A stretch of 44,153 nucleotides of DNA from Bacteroidales bacterium UBA6117 (GCA_002428385.1 DIWB01000034.1:37570-81722), one strand, 5' to 3'. Positions 1 to 9,073 are shown, counted from the first letter of the stretch. Numbers and translations: made by a program. The notes: generated by a model not told the origin, from the letters alone.

Positions 1-980
1 CTCCGACTCCGGTCAATAATCCTCCGGTAATAGTTGTAAATTACTCCTCCGAGAATCTTTCGGGATTTGTCGGTGAAATCGATGCAACAGCAAGCTACGA
101 TACTAACAACGATAAGCTGACCTATACATGGGTGGCTCCCGCGAACCTCTCCGTTTCCTCCTCAACCGGAGCGAAGATAAGGTATCTGAGCCCGGTGGTG
201 AACGCGGCGCAGACAGTTGAATTCACGCTTAAGGTCAGTGATGGAAAGACCACACAGACGAAGACCATCCCAGTGAAAATATCCCCATACAAACCCGAGC
301 TTCAGTTTGCAGAGGTTGTCAATATTGAGGCCAGTAGTTTTCAGGCGCCCAATTATCCCTACAACATTGTCGATGGAAACATAGGGACAATGTGGTCGGC
401 CAATGGCGATGACCAGTGGGTGATAATGGAACTTCGCGAGCCATTCAGCATCCAGCATGTCAGGATTGCCTTCAAGCCCGGACAGAAGGCTGAAGCCTGG
501 TTTGATGTGATGGGATCGGAGGACAAGGAAAACTGGGAGCCGGTACTTACCAAAACAGCTTCGTGCGGATTCTCCGGCGATCTTCATGTATTCAACTTCC
601 CCGAATCAAAGTCGCAGGTCGGATTCAGGTACATCAAGCTTGTCGGCCACTCCAATTCATCCGACAGCTGGAATCATATATCTGAATTCAAAGTCTTCGG
701 CTACAGACACGTCAGCTACCCCGGATATGAAGAACTGCCCGTTAAGCTCTATCCCAACCCGGCCCGCGAATCAGTCAATGTACGTATAGAAGATCAGTCA
801 TTTAGTCCCGATTTTATAAGAATTGTCAGTCTGACCGGAATAGTTGTCTATGAAGCAAAGATGGATCCGGGCCTGAAGGATCTGCAAATCCCGGTCAATT
901 TCAGAAGAGGCGTTTATCTCGTCCAGTTTGGAACAGGAGATCTTACCCTCTTCTCCCAGAAGCTGATAATAAACGGCTGA
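1..980 (+). CDS. Secreted protein, C-terminal part: Ig/PKD-like, F5/8 type C (discoidin) and T9SS sorting domain
   Basis: The gene is cut by the left edge; the frame is open from base 3 and ends with TGA at 978-980, so any start codon inside the window (such as GTG at 132) is not the true start. In order the fragment shows the end of a PKD/cadherin-like domain (DNDKLTYTW followed by APANLSV), an F5/8 type C-like galactose-binding domain with the typical NIVDGNIGTMWSA stretch and a late 'RYIKLVGH' strand, and a C-terminal type IX secretion sorting domain (LYPNPARESVNV, then GVYLVQF and a basic end). Such proteins are exported by the T9SS and attached to the cell surface or released; discoidin-like domains usually bind glycans. 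The catalytic part, if any, lies upstream of the window. Confidence 0.85.
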   Translation, partial: PTPVNNPPVIVVNYSSENLSGFVGEIDATASYDTNNDKLTYTWVAPANLSVSSSTGAKIRYLSPVVNAAQTVEFTLKVSDGKTTQTKTIPVKISPYKPELQFAEVVNIEASSFQAPNYPYNIVDGNIGTMWSANGDDQWVIMELREPFSIQHVRIAFKPGQKAEAWFDVMGSEDKENWEPVLTKTASCGFSGDLHVFNFPESKSQVGFRYIKLVGHSNSSDSWNHISEFKVFGYRHVSYPGYEELPVKLYPNPARESVNVRIEDQSFSPDFIRIVSLTGIVVYEAKMDPGLKDLQIPVNFRRGVYLVQFGTGDLTLFSQKLIING

Positions 981-1045
981 TTTATCGAGACAACCTTACC
1001 GGGTAAAGGAAGCAACAGGCTCACCTGGCTTAAAAATCCTTTCTG

Positions 1046-1147
1046 TCAGTTTTCAAAGAATTCAAACAGTATTGAGGCATCTTCTATGACTTTTCCTGTT
1101 TCCAGTTCCCAATAAGGATAAATGCATTTTACACTTTCTTCGTCCAT
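1046..1147 (-). CDS. Possible small protein of 33 aa, unknown
   Basis: A short ATG-initiated frame (start MDEESVKCIY, end FEFFEN, stop TGA) lies in the otherwise gene-free stretch after the secreted protein. It is acidic and has no membrane segment. A purine-rich stretch (AGAGCAGGAAAA) precedes the ATG, but Bacteroidota often do not use Shine-Dalgarno sites, so this is weak support. It could equally be the remnant of a longer gene or a chance frame. No family is recognised. Confidence 0.25.
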   Translation of the reverse strand: MDEESVKCIYPYWELETGKVIEDASILFEFFEN

Positions 1148-1295
1148 TTTTCCTGCTCTTTATAGCACCAAGTTATTATTAAGAGGGTGCCGCTCCAAAT
1201 AATAAGAGGTGGATTTGATGACGGGGGTGAGGGCTTACATTAAAGGGTAGAAAGGTGTGACAAAAAAACCTCACACCGCGTACCGGCTTATAAAT

Positions 1296-1320
1296 GAAAA
1301 AATCCCGCATAGCAGGATTT
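1296..1320 (-). terminator. Rho-independent terminator after tRNA-Val
   Basis: Read on the minus strand, AAATCCTGC, a TAT loop and GCGGGATTT form a 9-bp stem (one G-T pair), followed directly by a run of T. It lies 20 bases past the 3' end of tRNA-Val. A second, weaker hairpin (GGTGTGA/TCACACC, 1254-1277) sits further downstream. Confidence 0.75.
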
Positions 1321-1340
1321 CAGAATGGAGCTAAGATTTG

Positions 1341-1415
1341 TGGGTTGTACTGGATTCGAACCAGTGACCCCTACCCTGTCAAGGTAATGCTCTAAACCAA
1401 CTGAGCTAACAACCC
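1341..1415 (-). tRNA. tRNA-Val (anticodon GAC)
   Basis: On the minus strand the 75-nt sequence folds as a cloverleaf: acceptor GGGTTGT paired with ACAACCC plus discriminator A, D arm with AGCTCAGTTGGTT, anticodon loop TTGACAG giving GAC, and T arm with GGTTCGAATCC. The CCA end is not encoded, so it must be added after transcription. The terminator at 1296-1320 and a -7 box just upstream fit a single-gene transcript. Confidence 0.95.
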
Positions 1416-1425
1416 GTTTTCACCG

Positions 1426-1433
1426 CAAAAATA
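1426..1433 (-). promoter_or_regulatory. -7 box of tRNA-Val promoter
   Basis: Read on the minus strand this is TATTTTTG, a match to TAnnTTTG, ending 11 bases before the tRNA. Transcription would start about 4 bases before the mature 5' end. No clear -33 TTTG is seen in the AT-rich sequence upstream. Confidence 0.45.
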
Positions 1434-1495
1434 ATATTATATTTTTATTTTCCGCTATGGTAAGCCAATCCCTGTGAAATACTGACCTTACCCTG

Positions 1496-2623
1496 CTACG
1501 AGAAGTCGAATCCCGAGATATATGCCGGCGCGTCGTAAAAGACTTCCTTTTCCTCATCGGTGAAATTCAGGAAACGGGTATAGACCAGTCCGGGTTTTGC
1601 ATTCAGCATTCTGTTCAGGGCTCCCATTTTCACTCCGGTGCGAAGCTTTTCGAAAAGGTGGCTGCGGTCGTCGAGCCAGGTAAGTCCGGTGTAGAATCCC
1701 TCAGCCGCGCATACCGATTCAAAAAGGTTGGCCAGAAGCTCTTCCCTTCCTCTTTTACAGTATATCGCATGGAACACAAGATGCCTGAACTCCTCCGGAT
1801 GGAACAGTCTTTTGAGGTAGGGGGCCTTTGGAAGAACCTTCATATAGATCCATCCCCACACACCAGGCATATCATAAACCTTATACATCGAGGGTATGGC
1901 GCTTACCCCTGCCACAACCTCCCCCCCTTCCTTCAGAACGTAGTATTTATCACCGTGAAAGATATGGTCGGTACTGAACAATGAATAATCGCGATAATAG
2001 TCAAGGAGCAATTCCTTCATATGCTCCTTCTCCTCCGGCGTGGTAATCCTGGTAACCCGGGGATCGGACAAGGGTTTGAATCTGCTGAACGCGACGGTGA
2101 GGAAAGACCTTATATATTCATAACCCACCTGATGGATAAGGTTCTTTGATCTTTCGTTCATGCTTTCAACGAAGGCATACATTATATGCTTGTCGTTTTC
2201 GCCTATCTGGTTGAAATCGAGCAGATGAGGCTTGCTGAAGATATCTAGTGTCTTCTTCTTGAATGAATCATCCTTCTCGCTCCTGATGATTTCCTTCTTT
2301 TTACTGTAGGAGATATCCGACTGGTAAACCGAATCAAATGCAAGGTATCTCAGGTAGGATGAAGGATACCTGAGTCTGCCCTGGCCGGTTATTCTGTAAC
2401 ATGAACCCACGGTTCCCGTCACCTTGTTTTTCCTGTAAAGGGATACAAATCTTATCTGATCGCCGTACGCGGCGATGCGTGAAGGGATGTTCCGGAGCTG
2501 AAATCTCAATCCCCCTTCGGAACCTTGTACAGCCCGGTTAAGGACTTCGATCATTCCTTCTGTTGCGTGATCTGAGACTCTTACCTCAAGATCCTTGTGT
2601 TCTATTATTGTCCTTTCAAACAT
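1496..2623 (-). CDS. GNAT-like acetyltransferase, probable
   Basis: A 375-aa soluble protein with no signal peptide. The first third (IRFVSLYRKNKVTGTVGSCY, followed later by YLRYLAFD) and the last half (KYYVLKEGGEVVAGVSA, then ESVCAAEGFYTGLTWLD) each look like the central strands of a GNAT fold, suggesting a tandem or degenerate GNAT protein; no classic R/Q-x-x-G-x-G/A acetyl-CoA loop is plain to the eye, so the activity is uncertain. The ATG at 2621-2623 is used; the gene starts 22 bases after the stop of the DUF4197 gene and may be co-transcribed with it. Substrate unknown. Confidence 0.45.
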   Translation of the reverse strand: MFERTIIEHKDLEVRVSDHATEGMIEVLNRAVQGSEGGLRFQLRNIPSRIAAYGDQIRFVSLYRKNKVTGTVGSCYRITGQGRLRYPSSYLRYLAFDSVYQSDISYSKKKEIIRSEKDDSFKKKTLDIFSKPHLLDFNQIGENDKHIMYAFVESMNERSKNLIHQVGYEYIRSFLTVAFSRFKPLSDPRVTRITTPEEKEHMKELLLDYYRDYSLFSTDHIFHGDKYYVLKEGGEVVAGVSAIPSMYKVYDMPGVWGWIYMKVLPKAPYLKRLFHPEEFRHLVFHAIYCKRGREELLANLFESVCAAEGFYTGLTWLDDRSHLFEKLRTGVKMGALNRMLNAKPGLVYTRFLNFTDEEKEVFYDAPAYISGFDFS

Positions 2624-2645
2624 ATCCTGTCTGGTTCATTGGCAT

Positions 2646-3398
2646 CTACTTAACATCCAGGGAGCCAAACACTCTCTGGAGCAGGGGTGTTATCCTTGCT
2701 TCCACTTCCTTTCTTATTTTCAGCTCCTCCTTTTCGACTTCGGAGAACATCCCTTCAAGGGCTTTTCTTGTAAGAAAATCGTCGAGGTCGACATTTACCG
2801 GTTTGAATCCGGCCAGCTTCCCGGGGATTGTATTGGCCAGTGAATTCCATTTGCCGGTGAGTGCCACCCAGGAGTCCTTTGTAGAAATATTCCCAACAAT
2901 CTTCTTCCCGGTCGAACTGGCGATTTTTGGCTTATAGAGTGCGATGAGGGCGTCGGATGTTGACGTCCTCAGGTAATTGGTGGCGGCATTGTCGGCTCCC
3001 CTGAGAATATTGAACGCATCTGATATTGTCATCGAGGTGATGCTGTTCAGAAATATCGGGGCTGCTTCCTTTGCGGCATCCTCGGCGGCCCTGTTTATCC
3101 TCAGCACGACATCCTCGACAAGCTGTTCGCCTCCGGGGATCCTGGAAATATTGTCGATGATCACCTTAGCCTCATCCGGGAGCAGGATCTTTATTGCGGC
3201 ATCGCCGTAGTATCCATTCTCAGCCGACAGCTTTTCGGCTGAGTTGCGTGCACCTACCGAAAGGGCTTCCTTCAGTCCTTTTACAACTTCCTCTTCGGTA
3301 AGGGGAACGTTGACGGTTGACTGCAGCACATTAAGCAGTTCAGCACAACCTGAAGCAACAATAAGCAATATGAAGAGTATTACAGATCTGATTCTCAT
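2646..3398 (-). CDS. DUF4197 domain lipoprotein
   Basis: A 250-aa protein starting with a short hydrophobic signal and a lipobox (VASGC, Cys 18), so probably an outer-membrane or periplasmic lipoprotein. The remainder matches the DUF4197 pattern: LKEALSVGARNSAEKLS near the N-terminus, a PDEAK stretch, then DAFNILRGADNAATNYLR and a late FLTRKALEGMF. Members of this family are widespread in Gram-negative bacteria but have no established function. It lies between ispD and the GNAT-like gene in the same orientation. Confidence 0.8.
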   Translation of the reverse strand: MRIRSVILFILLIVASGCAELLNVLQSTVNVPLTEEEVVKGLKEALSVGARNSAEKLSAENGYYGDAAIKILLPDEAKVIIDNISRIPGGEQLVEDVVLRINRAAEDAAKEAAPIFLNSITSMTISDAFNILRGADNAATNYLRTSTSDALIALYKPKIASSTGKKIVGNISTKDSWVALTGKWNSLANTIPGKLAGFKPVNVDLDDFLTRKALEGMFSEVEKEELKIRKEVEARITPLLQRVFGSLDVK

Positions 3399-3443
3399 GA
3401 CGGATAATTTAAATTTGCCTAAAGATACAAATTACCGGCAAAG

Positions 3444-4115
3444 TCACGAAACGGAAGAGAACAGGGTTTCGGCGATAACCAGATCCTCAGGGTTTGTGAT
3501 TTTGATGTTTTCCCTGTTTCCCTCTACAAGGCGGATCTCTTCGCCCGTTTTTTCAAGGACCATGGCATCGTCCGTGAATTCAGGGTTGAATTCTGCCGCG
3601 TATGCTCTCTTTATCAGGCGGGCATTAAACACCTGGGGGGTTTGTATAAGCCGGAGAAACTGCCTGTTTACCGGCATATTGCCGGCTCCTGTCACCATTC
3701 TCACCGAATCGGCCGGGTTGACTGAAGGTATGGCGTTGCCGAATTCAGCAGCAGTTGCAAAGCAGTTTCCAATAGTAGCAGCGCTGACCAGGGGTCTCAC
3801 GCCATCGTGAATGGCAACCAGGCTGTCGTCCTCAACCATTGCGAGGCCGTTTCTAACCGATTCGAATCTGGAGGGACCGCCTTCGGCAAGTGAATGTGTC
3901 AGGCTGAATGAATGAATGATTGTCAGTTCGTTCCAGTAGGCGAACTGGTCGCGGGGAAGCACGATAATTATCCTGATTGAGGGATCAAATGAGTAGAACC
4001 GTTCAGCGGTACGCATCAGTACCGGCTTTCCCGCCAGTTCAAGGAACTGTTTCGGGATAGCTGAACCCATTCTCTTTCCGGCTCCGCCGGCAACTATAAG
4101 TGCATAACGGTCCAT
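3444..4115 (-). CDS. ispD: 2-C-methyl-D-erythritol 4-phosphate cytidylyltransferase
   Basis: IspD joins CTP and methylerythritol phosphate to give CDP-methylerythritol in the MEP route to isoprenoids. The 223-aa length is usual. The nucleotide-binding loop GGAGKRM is at residues 10-16, PKQF follows at 21-24, and the substrate-binding motifs HDGVRPLVS and TDDAMVLE are present. The ATG is the first in frame. The gene is followed by the DUF4197 gene (45-base gap) and preceded by an acyl-CoA ligase. Its presence indicates the MEP rather than the mevalonate route in this organism. Confidence 0.93.
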   Translation of the reverse strand: MDRYALIVAGGAGKRMGSAIPKQFLELAGKPVLMRTAERFYSFDPSIRIIIVLPRDQFAYWNELTIIHSFSLTHSLAEGGPSRFESVRNGLAMVEDDSLVAIHDGVRPLVSAATIGNCFATAAEFGNAIPSVNPADSVRMVTGAGNMPVNRQFLRLIQTPQVFNARLIKRAYAAEFNPEFTDDAMVLEKTGEEIRLVEGNRENIKITNPEDLVIAETLFSSVS

Positions 4116-4187
4116 ACAAACTTATTCCGGCTGCATTCATCCTTTGCACCTCTGAAGTGCGCTCAGGAGCAGGTTGAAATTATAAAA

Positions 4188-5840
4188 TTACTCCTTCGTA
4201 TACAGAAACCTCTTTATGCTTCTCTTGGGTGTCTTTGCAAACTCCTCGCGATGGATCCTGAATTTGCTGACAGCCATGAAGTCGGGAAGACGCTCATTAA
4301 CCTCTTTCCTTGTCTGGTCCAGAATGGTCAGGAGTTGATCCTCTGACAGATTGTCATTTTTAACTGCATCATTATCAGGGCAGATAAGCGCAACGAGCTT
4401 ATTGTCCTCCATAATAACTACTGTTTCGGCAACATAATCCATGTTATTGAAGACAGCTTCAATTTCCTCAGGGAAAATGTTCTTTCCCGAAGGACCGAGA
4501 ATCATGCTTTTGCTTCTTCCTTTAATAAAGATGTTCTTGTCCTTATCCATGATACCGAGGTCGCCGGTGTGCATCCAGCCGTTTTCATCGATAATCTCCC
4601 TGGTAGCTTTTTCATTCTTGTAATATCCGAGCATCACGTTCTCGCCGCGAAGGATTATCTCGCCCATTTCCTTCTGAGGATCGGATGAATCGATAGTGAC
4701 CTCGAGACTGTCAACCGGGCGGCCGGAGGCTCCAAGTTTTGTGGTATCCCACGATGCATAGCTGATCAGGGGTCCGCACTCGGTCATCCCGTACCCAACA
4801 GTGAACCTGAATCCAATCTTCCTGAAGAACCTTTCAGCCTCGGCATTGAAAGCTGCACCGCCGATTATTATCTCCTTGAATCGTCCGCCAAAGGTGTCAG
4901 TGAGTTTCTGATTGATCTTCTTGTGCAGAATCCCGTTTATTCCGGGTATTGCAAGGAGTATCTTCATGTGCGGTTTGGTTATGACAGGAAGGAGTTGTTT
5001 CTTGAATATCTTCTCTATAACCAGCGGCACCGACAATATAAGTCTCGGTCTTATCTCCCTGAATGCCTGCACTATTATCTGTGGTGAAGGAGTTTTTGAC
5101 AATATGGTGATATGGCATCCGTATGTGAAGGGGAAGAGGAATTCGAAAGCACACCCGTAGGTATGGGCGAGCGGAAGGAAAGAAACAAGAGGATCGCCCG
5201 GGCTGAGCGGCATGTTTACCTGTGCGAAACGAACGTTTGCTGCAAGGCTGTTGTGTGAAAGCATCACTCCTTTCGAGAAGCCTGTGGTGCCTCCGGTGTA
5301 GCTGATGACAGCCAGTTTGTCGTTGGAAATGTCTGAAAATTTTATGTCTTCCTTTTTCAGTTCGGGATATGCCTTACTGTACTTCTCTTCGAGTGAGTCG
5401 AAATTTGCTTTAAGGCTTTCATCCCGTGAAGTGATCAGCTTAAAAGTATCGACCGAAACCACCCCGATAATCTGAGGGATCTTAGCGGGATCAATTGACT
5501 CGTATAACTTATCGTCAGCAAACAGGAGCGTGGCATCCGAGTGATTTACCAGGTTTGAAAGATCGTCCGGTTTGAAATCAGGAAGAATGGGAACAATGAC
5601 TGCCCCGTAAGTCACAGTTGCCAGGTAGGTAATGCACCAGTTGGCCGAGTTTCTTCCGACAAGTGCTATCTTGTCGCCTTCTCTGATTCCGGCTTCCCTG
5701 AAAAATATGTGCATCCTGAGCATCTTACCGGCTATCTCCTTGTAAGACATGCCCTTTTCCTTGTAATTCGACAGAGCTTCCATTTCCCAGTTCTGGGTTA
5801 TACTCTGTTCAATATACCCGATCAGTCGTTCTTTGATCAT
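4188..5840 (-). CDS. AMP-forming long-chain fatty acid--CoA ligase
   Basis: A 550-aa member of the adenylate-forming (ANL) superfamily that activates fatty acids to acyl-CoA or a related acyl adduct. The P-loop-like motif SYTGGTTGFSKGVMLSH, the adenine-binding GYGMTECGP, the hinge TGDLGIMD, GRSKSMIL and the C-terminal catalytic lysine in TPKRSIKRF are all present. The length and the GPSGKNIFPEEIE stretch resemble FadD15-like long-chain ligases. It has no signal peptide. Chain-length specificity cannot be read from the sequence. Confidence 0.88.
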   Translation of the reverse strand: MIKERLIGYIEQSITQNWEMEALSNYKEKGMSYKEIAGKMLRMHIFFREAGIREGDKIALVGRNSANWCITYLATVTYGAVIVPILPDFKPDDLSNLVNHSDATLLFADDKLYESIDPAKIPQIIGVVSVDTFKLITSRDESLKANFDSLEEKYSKAYPELKKEDIKFSDISNDKLAVISYTGGTTGFSKGVMLSHNSLAANVRFAQVNMPLSPGDPLVSFLPLAHTYGCAFEFLFPFTYGCHITILSKTPSPQIIVQAFREIRPRLILSVPLVIEKIFKKQLLPVITKPHMKILLAIPGINGILHKKINQKLTDTFGGRFKEIIIGGAAFNAEAERFFRKIGFRFTVGYGMTECGPLISYASWDTTKLGASGRPVDSLEVTIDSSDPQKEMGEIILRGENVMLGYYKNEKATREIIDENGWMHTGDLGIMDKDKNIFIKGRSKSMILGPSGKNIFPEEIEAVFNNMDYVAETVVIMEDNKLVALICPDNDAVKNDNLSEDQLLTILDQTRKEVNERLPDFMAVSKFRIHREEFAKTPKRSIKRFLYTKE

Positions 5841-5905
5841 AGTTACAGGTTATTGGTTATGGGTAAAGGTATAATTAATTTGCAATTGCTATACCTGAGG
5901 ATGAT

Positions 5906-6292
5906 TTATACCAGGTACATGACCACTATTGCTATTACCGCAAGGATGTTAAAGATAGTAAAGAAGTAATTATACTGTTCCCGCTTCTTGCTGAAATATT
6001 CGAGTTTCCTTGCAAATATCCCGATGTTTGGACCAAAGAGCATGATCAGGAAAGCAAAGAACTCAATTCCGTAGAATACCTTGTCGAGGCCGCCCTTTAC
6101 AAGCGCCGAAAGATATACTATGATGCAGAGTACAAGCACGTAAAAGAGGTAGCTGAGTTTCAGCAGGAGTGTGGACAACAGCCTTCGCTTATGCAGCTGG
6201 TGCGGCTTCAGGCAGGCGTATGCCCCAGCGAATATGATGATTATGAAGATAATACCGAGAACATGATTTAATATTTCATTGAAATTTGCCAT
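5906..6292 (-). CDS. Small integral membrane protein, unknown
   Basis: About 128 aa when started at the ATG at 6290-6292 (MANFNEILNHVLG), which avoids overlap with the upstream ROK gene; a longer frame would start at 6337 and overlap it. Four hydrophobic segments are visible: residues about 8-28, 40-60, 68-90 and 105-127, with a basic stretch (KPHQLHKRR) after the first and a KLEYFSKKRE loop before the last. No family recognised. It is the last gene of the sugar cluster and may be co-transcribed with the ROK kinase. Confidence 0.65.
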   Translation of the reverse strand: MANFNEILNHVLGIIFIIIIFAGAYACLKPHQLHKRRLLSTLLLKLSYLFYVLVLCIIVYLSALVKGGLDKVFYGIEFFAFLIMLFGPNIGIFARKLEYFSKKREQYNYFFTIFNILAVIAIVVMYLV

Positions 6293-6315
6293 ATCGCCGG
6301 GTATTAAAGACTTTA

Positions 6316-7287
6316 TTATGATTCCTTTAGAGTCCATATAAGTGAGCTTGCACCCAGAACAGCGGCATTCTTTGTACTTAGTTTTGAAGGCAGGAGCTTC
6401 ACCTTTCCCTTGTAGATATGAAGAAGGTTTTCTTCCATCGATCTTCGTGCAGGCTCAAATATCAACTCTTTTGCCTGGGCCAGTCCGCCGAAAAGGAATA
6501 TTGCTTCGGGGTTCAGGTGTGAGACTACATCGGCTAGCTTGAAACCAAGTATGACTCCCGTCCTTTCGAAGGCTGCCAGGGCTATCGGATCACCCTTTTT
6601 TGCCGCAGAATGTATCATTTCCGCATCAAGCTGATCGAAGCTGTATTTTCTGAGATCGCTCGGGCTGATGCTGTCGGCCATCACCTTCAGCAGTGTCCGC
6701 TTCAGTCCGGTTGCCGAGACATATGTTTCGAGGCAACCCTTTTTACCGCAGTCGCATTCCCGGTTGCAGAGTCCCGGCCTGATGGTCGTATGTCCGAGTT
6801 CGCCAGCAAATCCCTGATGGCCGTAAAGCAGTCTCCCGTTTACAACAAACCCGCTTCCGAGACCAGTTCCGAGCGTGATGACGACAAAATCCTTCATATT
6901 CTTTGCGCCTCCGTAGACCATCTCGCCAACGGCGGCAGCGTTAGCATCGTTAGTCACCACCACGGGAAGGTCGGTATGCTTTCCGAAAAGTTCGGCCAGG
7001 GGGGTTATTCCCTTCCACGGGAGGTTGGCAGGGTATTCTATTGTGCCCTTGTTTATGTTCCCCATGGGGGCCCCTATCCCGAAGCCGATAAGCTCAACCT
7101 CATCCTCGAATTTCCTGTATATCTGCATTATTTTCGCGTACAATGCGGCTACATACTCATCGGCCTCCGGGTACTGGGAAGTCTTTATTTTATCTTCAGC
7201 AATGACATTCCCTTTGCGGTCGACCAGAGCGAAAGCCGTGTTTGTTCCTCCGATATCAATGCCTGCAACTGCTTTTTTACGTGCCAT
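6316..7287 (-). CDS. ROK family sugar kinase (glucokinase-like)
   Basis: A 323-aa ROK kinase. The ATP-binding motif DIGGTNT is at residues 11-17, the catalytic segment is VTNDANAAAVGE, and the ROK signature contains GELGHTTI and a zinc cluster CDCGKKGCLE. There is no N-terminal helix-turn-helix, so it is an enzyme rather than a NagC/XylR-type repressor. It likely phosphorylates glucose or an amino sugar such as N-acetylglucosamine or N-acetylmannosamine. It is a paralogue of the kinase at 9074-10027 and closes the four-gene sugar cluster. Confidence 0.88.
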   Translation of the reverse strand: MARKKAVAGIDIGGTNTAFALVDRKGNVIAEDKIKTSQYPEADEYVAALYAKIMQIYRKFEDEVELIGFGIGAPMGNINKGTIEYPANLPWKGITPLAELFGKHTDLPVVVTNDANAAAVGEMVYGGAKNMKDFVVITLGTGLGSGFVVNGRLLYGHQGFAGELGHTTIRPGLCNRECDCGKKGCLETYVSATGLKRTLLKVMADSISPSDLRKYSFDQLDAEMIHSAAKKGDPIALAAFERTGVILGFKLADVVSHLNPEAIFLFGGLAQAKELIFEPARRSMEENLLHIYKGKVKLLPSKLSTKNAAVLGASSLIWTLKES

Positions 7288-7315
7288 GTTTGAATAATAT
7301 TAGCTGTTTCCCTGT

Positions 7316-8332
7316 CTACTCCGGTACATATTCGTTGCCGACTTTCCGGGCTCTTTTCGGATGGTCGAGGTCGATGCCGAGAGCCACGCCGGTTTCAACA
7401 AGGATATTCCATCCTGCTACAAGCTGGAGGTATTCGGCATATTCGCCTCCATCGGGGATGACTATTGTCGGGAAGATAGTCTGATGAGTTGAAATCGCTA
7501 TGACATGAACGCCGACACCCTTCACTATGCATTCCATGAATTTATCCTGATCGACATCGAAGGGATCGACCCAGATAAGTACCTCACCGCTGTTCATCAC
7601 CTCCTCGATGCCATGAAGGGCGAAAGTACCTTCGAAGAACACTGATCTCTTTCTGGTTATCTCATTGGACTTCAATGCAATTTCAGCAGCCACACCGTTG
7701 TCGCGTCCGGCAAAGTAGATTATTCCGGCTTTACTTATCAGGTCGGTGATCCTGCTGTCGATGGGGGCAGTCAGCACCTCTTCGGTCTGTCTTGCAAGAG
7801 CGCCAAGACCTTCCATCTTTTCTCCCCGAATAGATCTGAGAAGCGAGTCATAGAAAAGACCCTGTTCAATCACCGACTTGGTAGCTGCAATAGCTTCTTC
7901 CTTTCCGCACGAAAGGACGTGGGTGTCGTCGGCAAATTCCTGCAGTTTTGTATTCTGGTTGGCTGTGAGACCGAGAACAGGTTTATGATTTTTTGCCTTT
8001 AGAACGTTAACAAGTCTGATCACTTCCTTGGTCTGACCTGAGTTTGATGCCAGGAAAACCGCAAAGTCATCAAGGTTATATTCTCTTGCCTGGGTGCATC
8101 CCTCGGTGATTACCGGCATCAGGAATTCCTTCCTCAGATTTGACCAGATAGCTCTTTTGGCGGGGAACAGTCTGCTGCTTCCCTCTCCGGTCAGAAACAA
8201 ACCTTTTTTGGCTTTCACCGGGTTCACGAAACGGTCAGAAACCTTCGGATCGAAAGCGGCGATGATCCCCGGTGTTTCGAGCATCTCCCGGATAAGGGAA
8301 AACCTGTTGTACTTTTCTTCTTTTAGGTTCAT
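7316..8332 (-). CDS. SIS domain sugar-phosphate isomerase/deaminase-like protein
   Basis: A 338-aa protein with two tandem SIS domains resembling the isomerase half of GlmS or AgaS-like proteins, without the glutaminase domain. Visible motifs are FLTGEGSSRLF at the first domain's phosphate loop, FLASNSGQTKEVIRL, the second-domain start IIYFAGRDNGVAAEIALKS, and the GlmS-like FFEGTFALHGIEEV. It probably isomerises or deaminates an (amino)sugar phosphate supplied by the flanking ROK kinases. The ROK gene follows after 28 bases, consistent with one transcript. The exact substrate is not readable. Confidence 0.8.
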   Translation of the reverse strand: MNLKEEKYNRFSLIREMLETPGIIAAFDPKVSDRFVNPVKAKKGLFLTGEGSSRLFPAKRAIWSNLRKEFLMPVITEGCTQAREYNLDDFAVFLASNSGQTKEVIRLVNVLKAKNHKPVLGLTANQNTKLQEFADDTHVLSCGKEEAIAATKSVIEQGLFYDSLLRSIRGEKMEGLGALARQTEEVLTAPIDSRITDLISKAGIIYFAGRDNGVAAEIALKSNEITRKRSVFFEGTFALHGIEEVMNSGEVLIWVDPFDVDQDKFMECIVKGVGVHVIAISTHQTIFPTIVIPDGGEYAEYLQLVAGWNILVETGVALGIDLDHPKRARKVGNEYVPE

Positions 8333-8408
8333 AGAGATTCAGTTTTTGATAAAAACAAATATGAAAATAATTAATAAACCGGGCAGGTAACGGCCTGCCG
8401 GATCCCGA

Positions 8409-9062
8409 TCAGGCAAATTCAAGAGACCCGAAAAACTCAGGTCTGTGGAAATCGGGTTTATCTGTGCCAACCTGATTCCATGTCAGGTAATGCGGCATAG
8501 TCAGTTTATCTCCGCATTTATAAAAGTTTGCCCTGAATATGGTCCCTTCCCTGACGTCCGCCTTATGATGGATCAGGGTGCTGAAAGGGATAGCCAGGGT
8601 GAGAGTCCAGGTAAAGTCCCCTTCGCCTTCGCTTATGGGACGGTTGCCGGCAGATGCAAGCCGGCGGATCTCCGCGATTACGCGAGGGTCGGCCCTTTTT
8701 CTGTCGTGCCTTCCGGTACCTGCCCCCATCAGGCAGGTACCGATGGCATTGAACTCAAAATTGTAGTAAATCCCGTCGTCAGAAGGTGAAACGAAGAATT
8801 CCACGCATGAATCTTCGTACACCTCCTGGTTTGTCTCAGTCTTCTCAGCCTTGAACCACGTCTCCCTCACATAGTATTTCAGAAGGATCTCAAGAGGTGT
8901 CCGGGCAATAGAGAAGCCTGCTTCGGGACTGTATTCATAACCCCTCCAGTTCAGTTCACCTATGCGGTGCCTGACATCCAGGCCGTCGAGCAAAGCAGAG
9001 ATCTCCTCCATCGGAGGCAGATCGCTTGCATGCTCAAACTTATTGACCTTGAGGGTTTTCAC
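8409..9062 (-). CDS. CBM9-like carbohydrate-binding protein
   Basis: A 217-aa protein with features of the family 9-like carbohydrate-binding module fold: ETNQEVYEDSCVEFFVSP, YNFEFNAIGTCL, an FTWTLTLAIPF strand and a C-terminal PDFHRPEFFGSLEF. It starts with GTG at 9060-9062 and has no signal peptide, so it is predicted to be cytoplasmic, which is unusual for a glycan-binding module but common for this stand-alone family in Bacteroidota. It is 11 bases downstream of the second ROK gene, so almost certainly in the same operon. Ligand unknown. Confidence 0.75.
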   Translation of the reverse strand: MKTLKVNKFEHASDLPPMEEISALLDGLDVRHRIGELNWRGYEYSPEAGFSIARTPLEILLKYYVRETWFKAEKTETNQEVYEDSCVEFFVSPSDDGIYYNFEFNAIGTCLMGAGTGRHDRKRADPRVIAEIRRLASAGNRPISEGEGDFTWTLTLAIPFSTLIHHKADVREGTIFRANFYKCGDKLTMPHYLTWNQVGTDKPDFHRPEFFGSLEFA

Positions 9063-9073
9063 TTATATCAGTG

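Noticed and set aside
4117..4124. -7 box (minus-strand TAAGTTTG) for ispD
   Set aside because: It ends two bases before the start codon, so transcription would begin inside the gene; no suitable -33 box is seen.
3444..5840. ispD and acyl-CoA ligase as one biosynthetic unit
   Set aside because: They share orientation, but the 72-base gap and unrelated pathways give no support for a common function.
6610..7293. Long plus-strand frame of 227 codons opposite the ROK kinase
   Set aside because: It is the antisense shadow of a clear ROK gene with all motifs; the plus-strand product has no recognisable domain. The same holds for the frame at 9539-10102.
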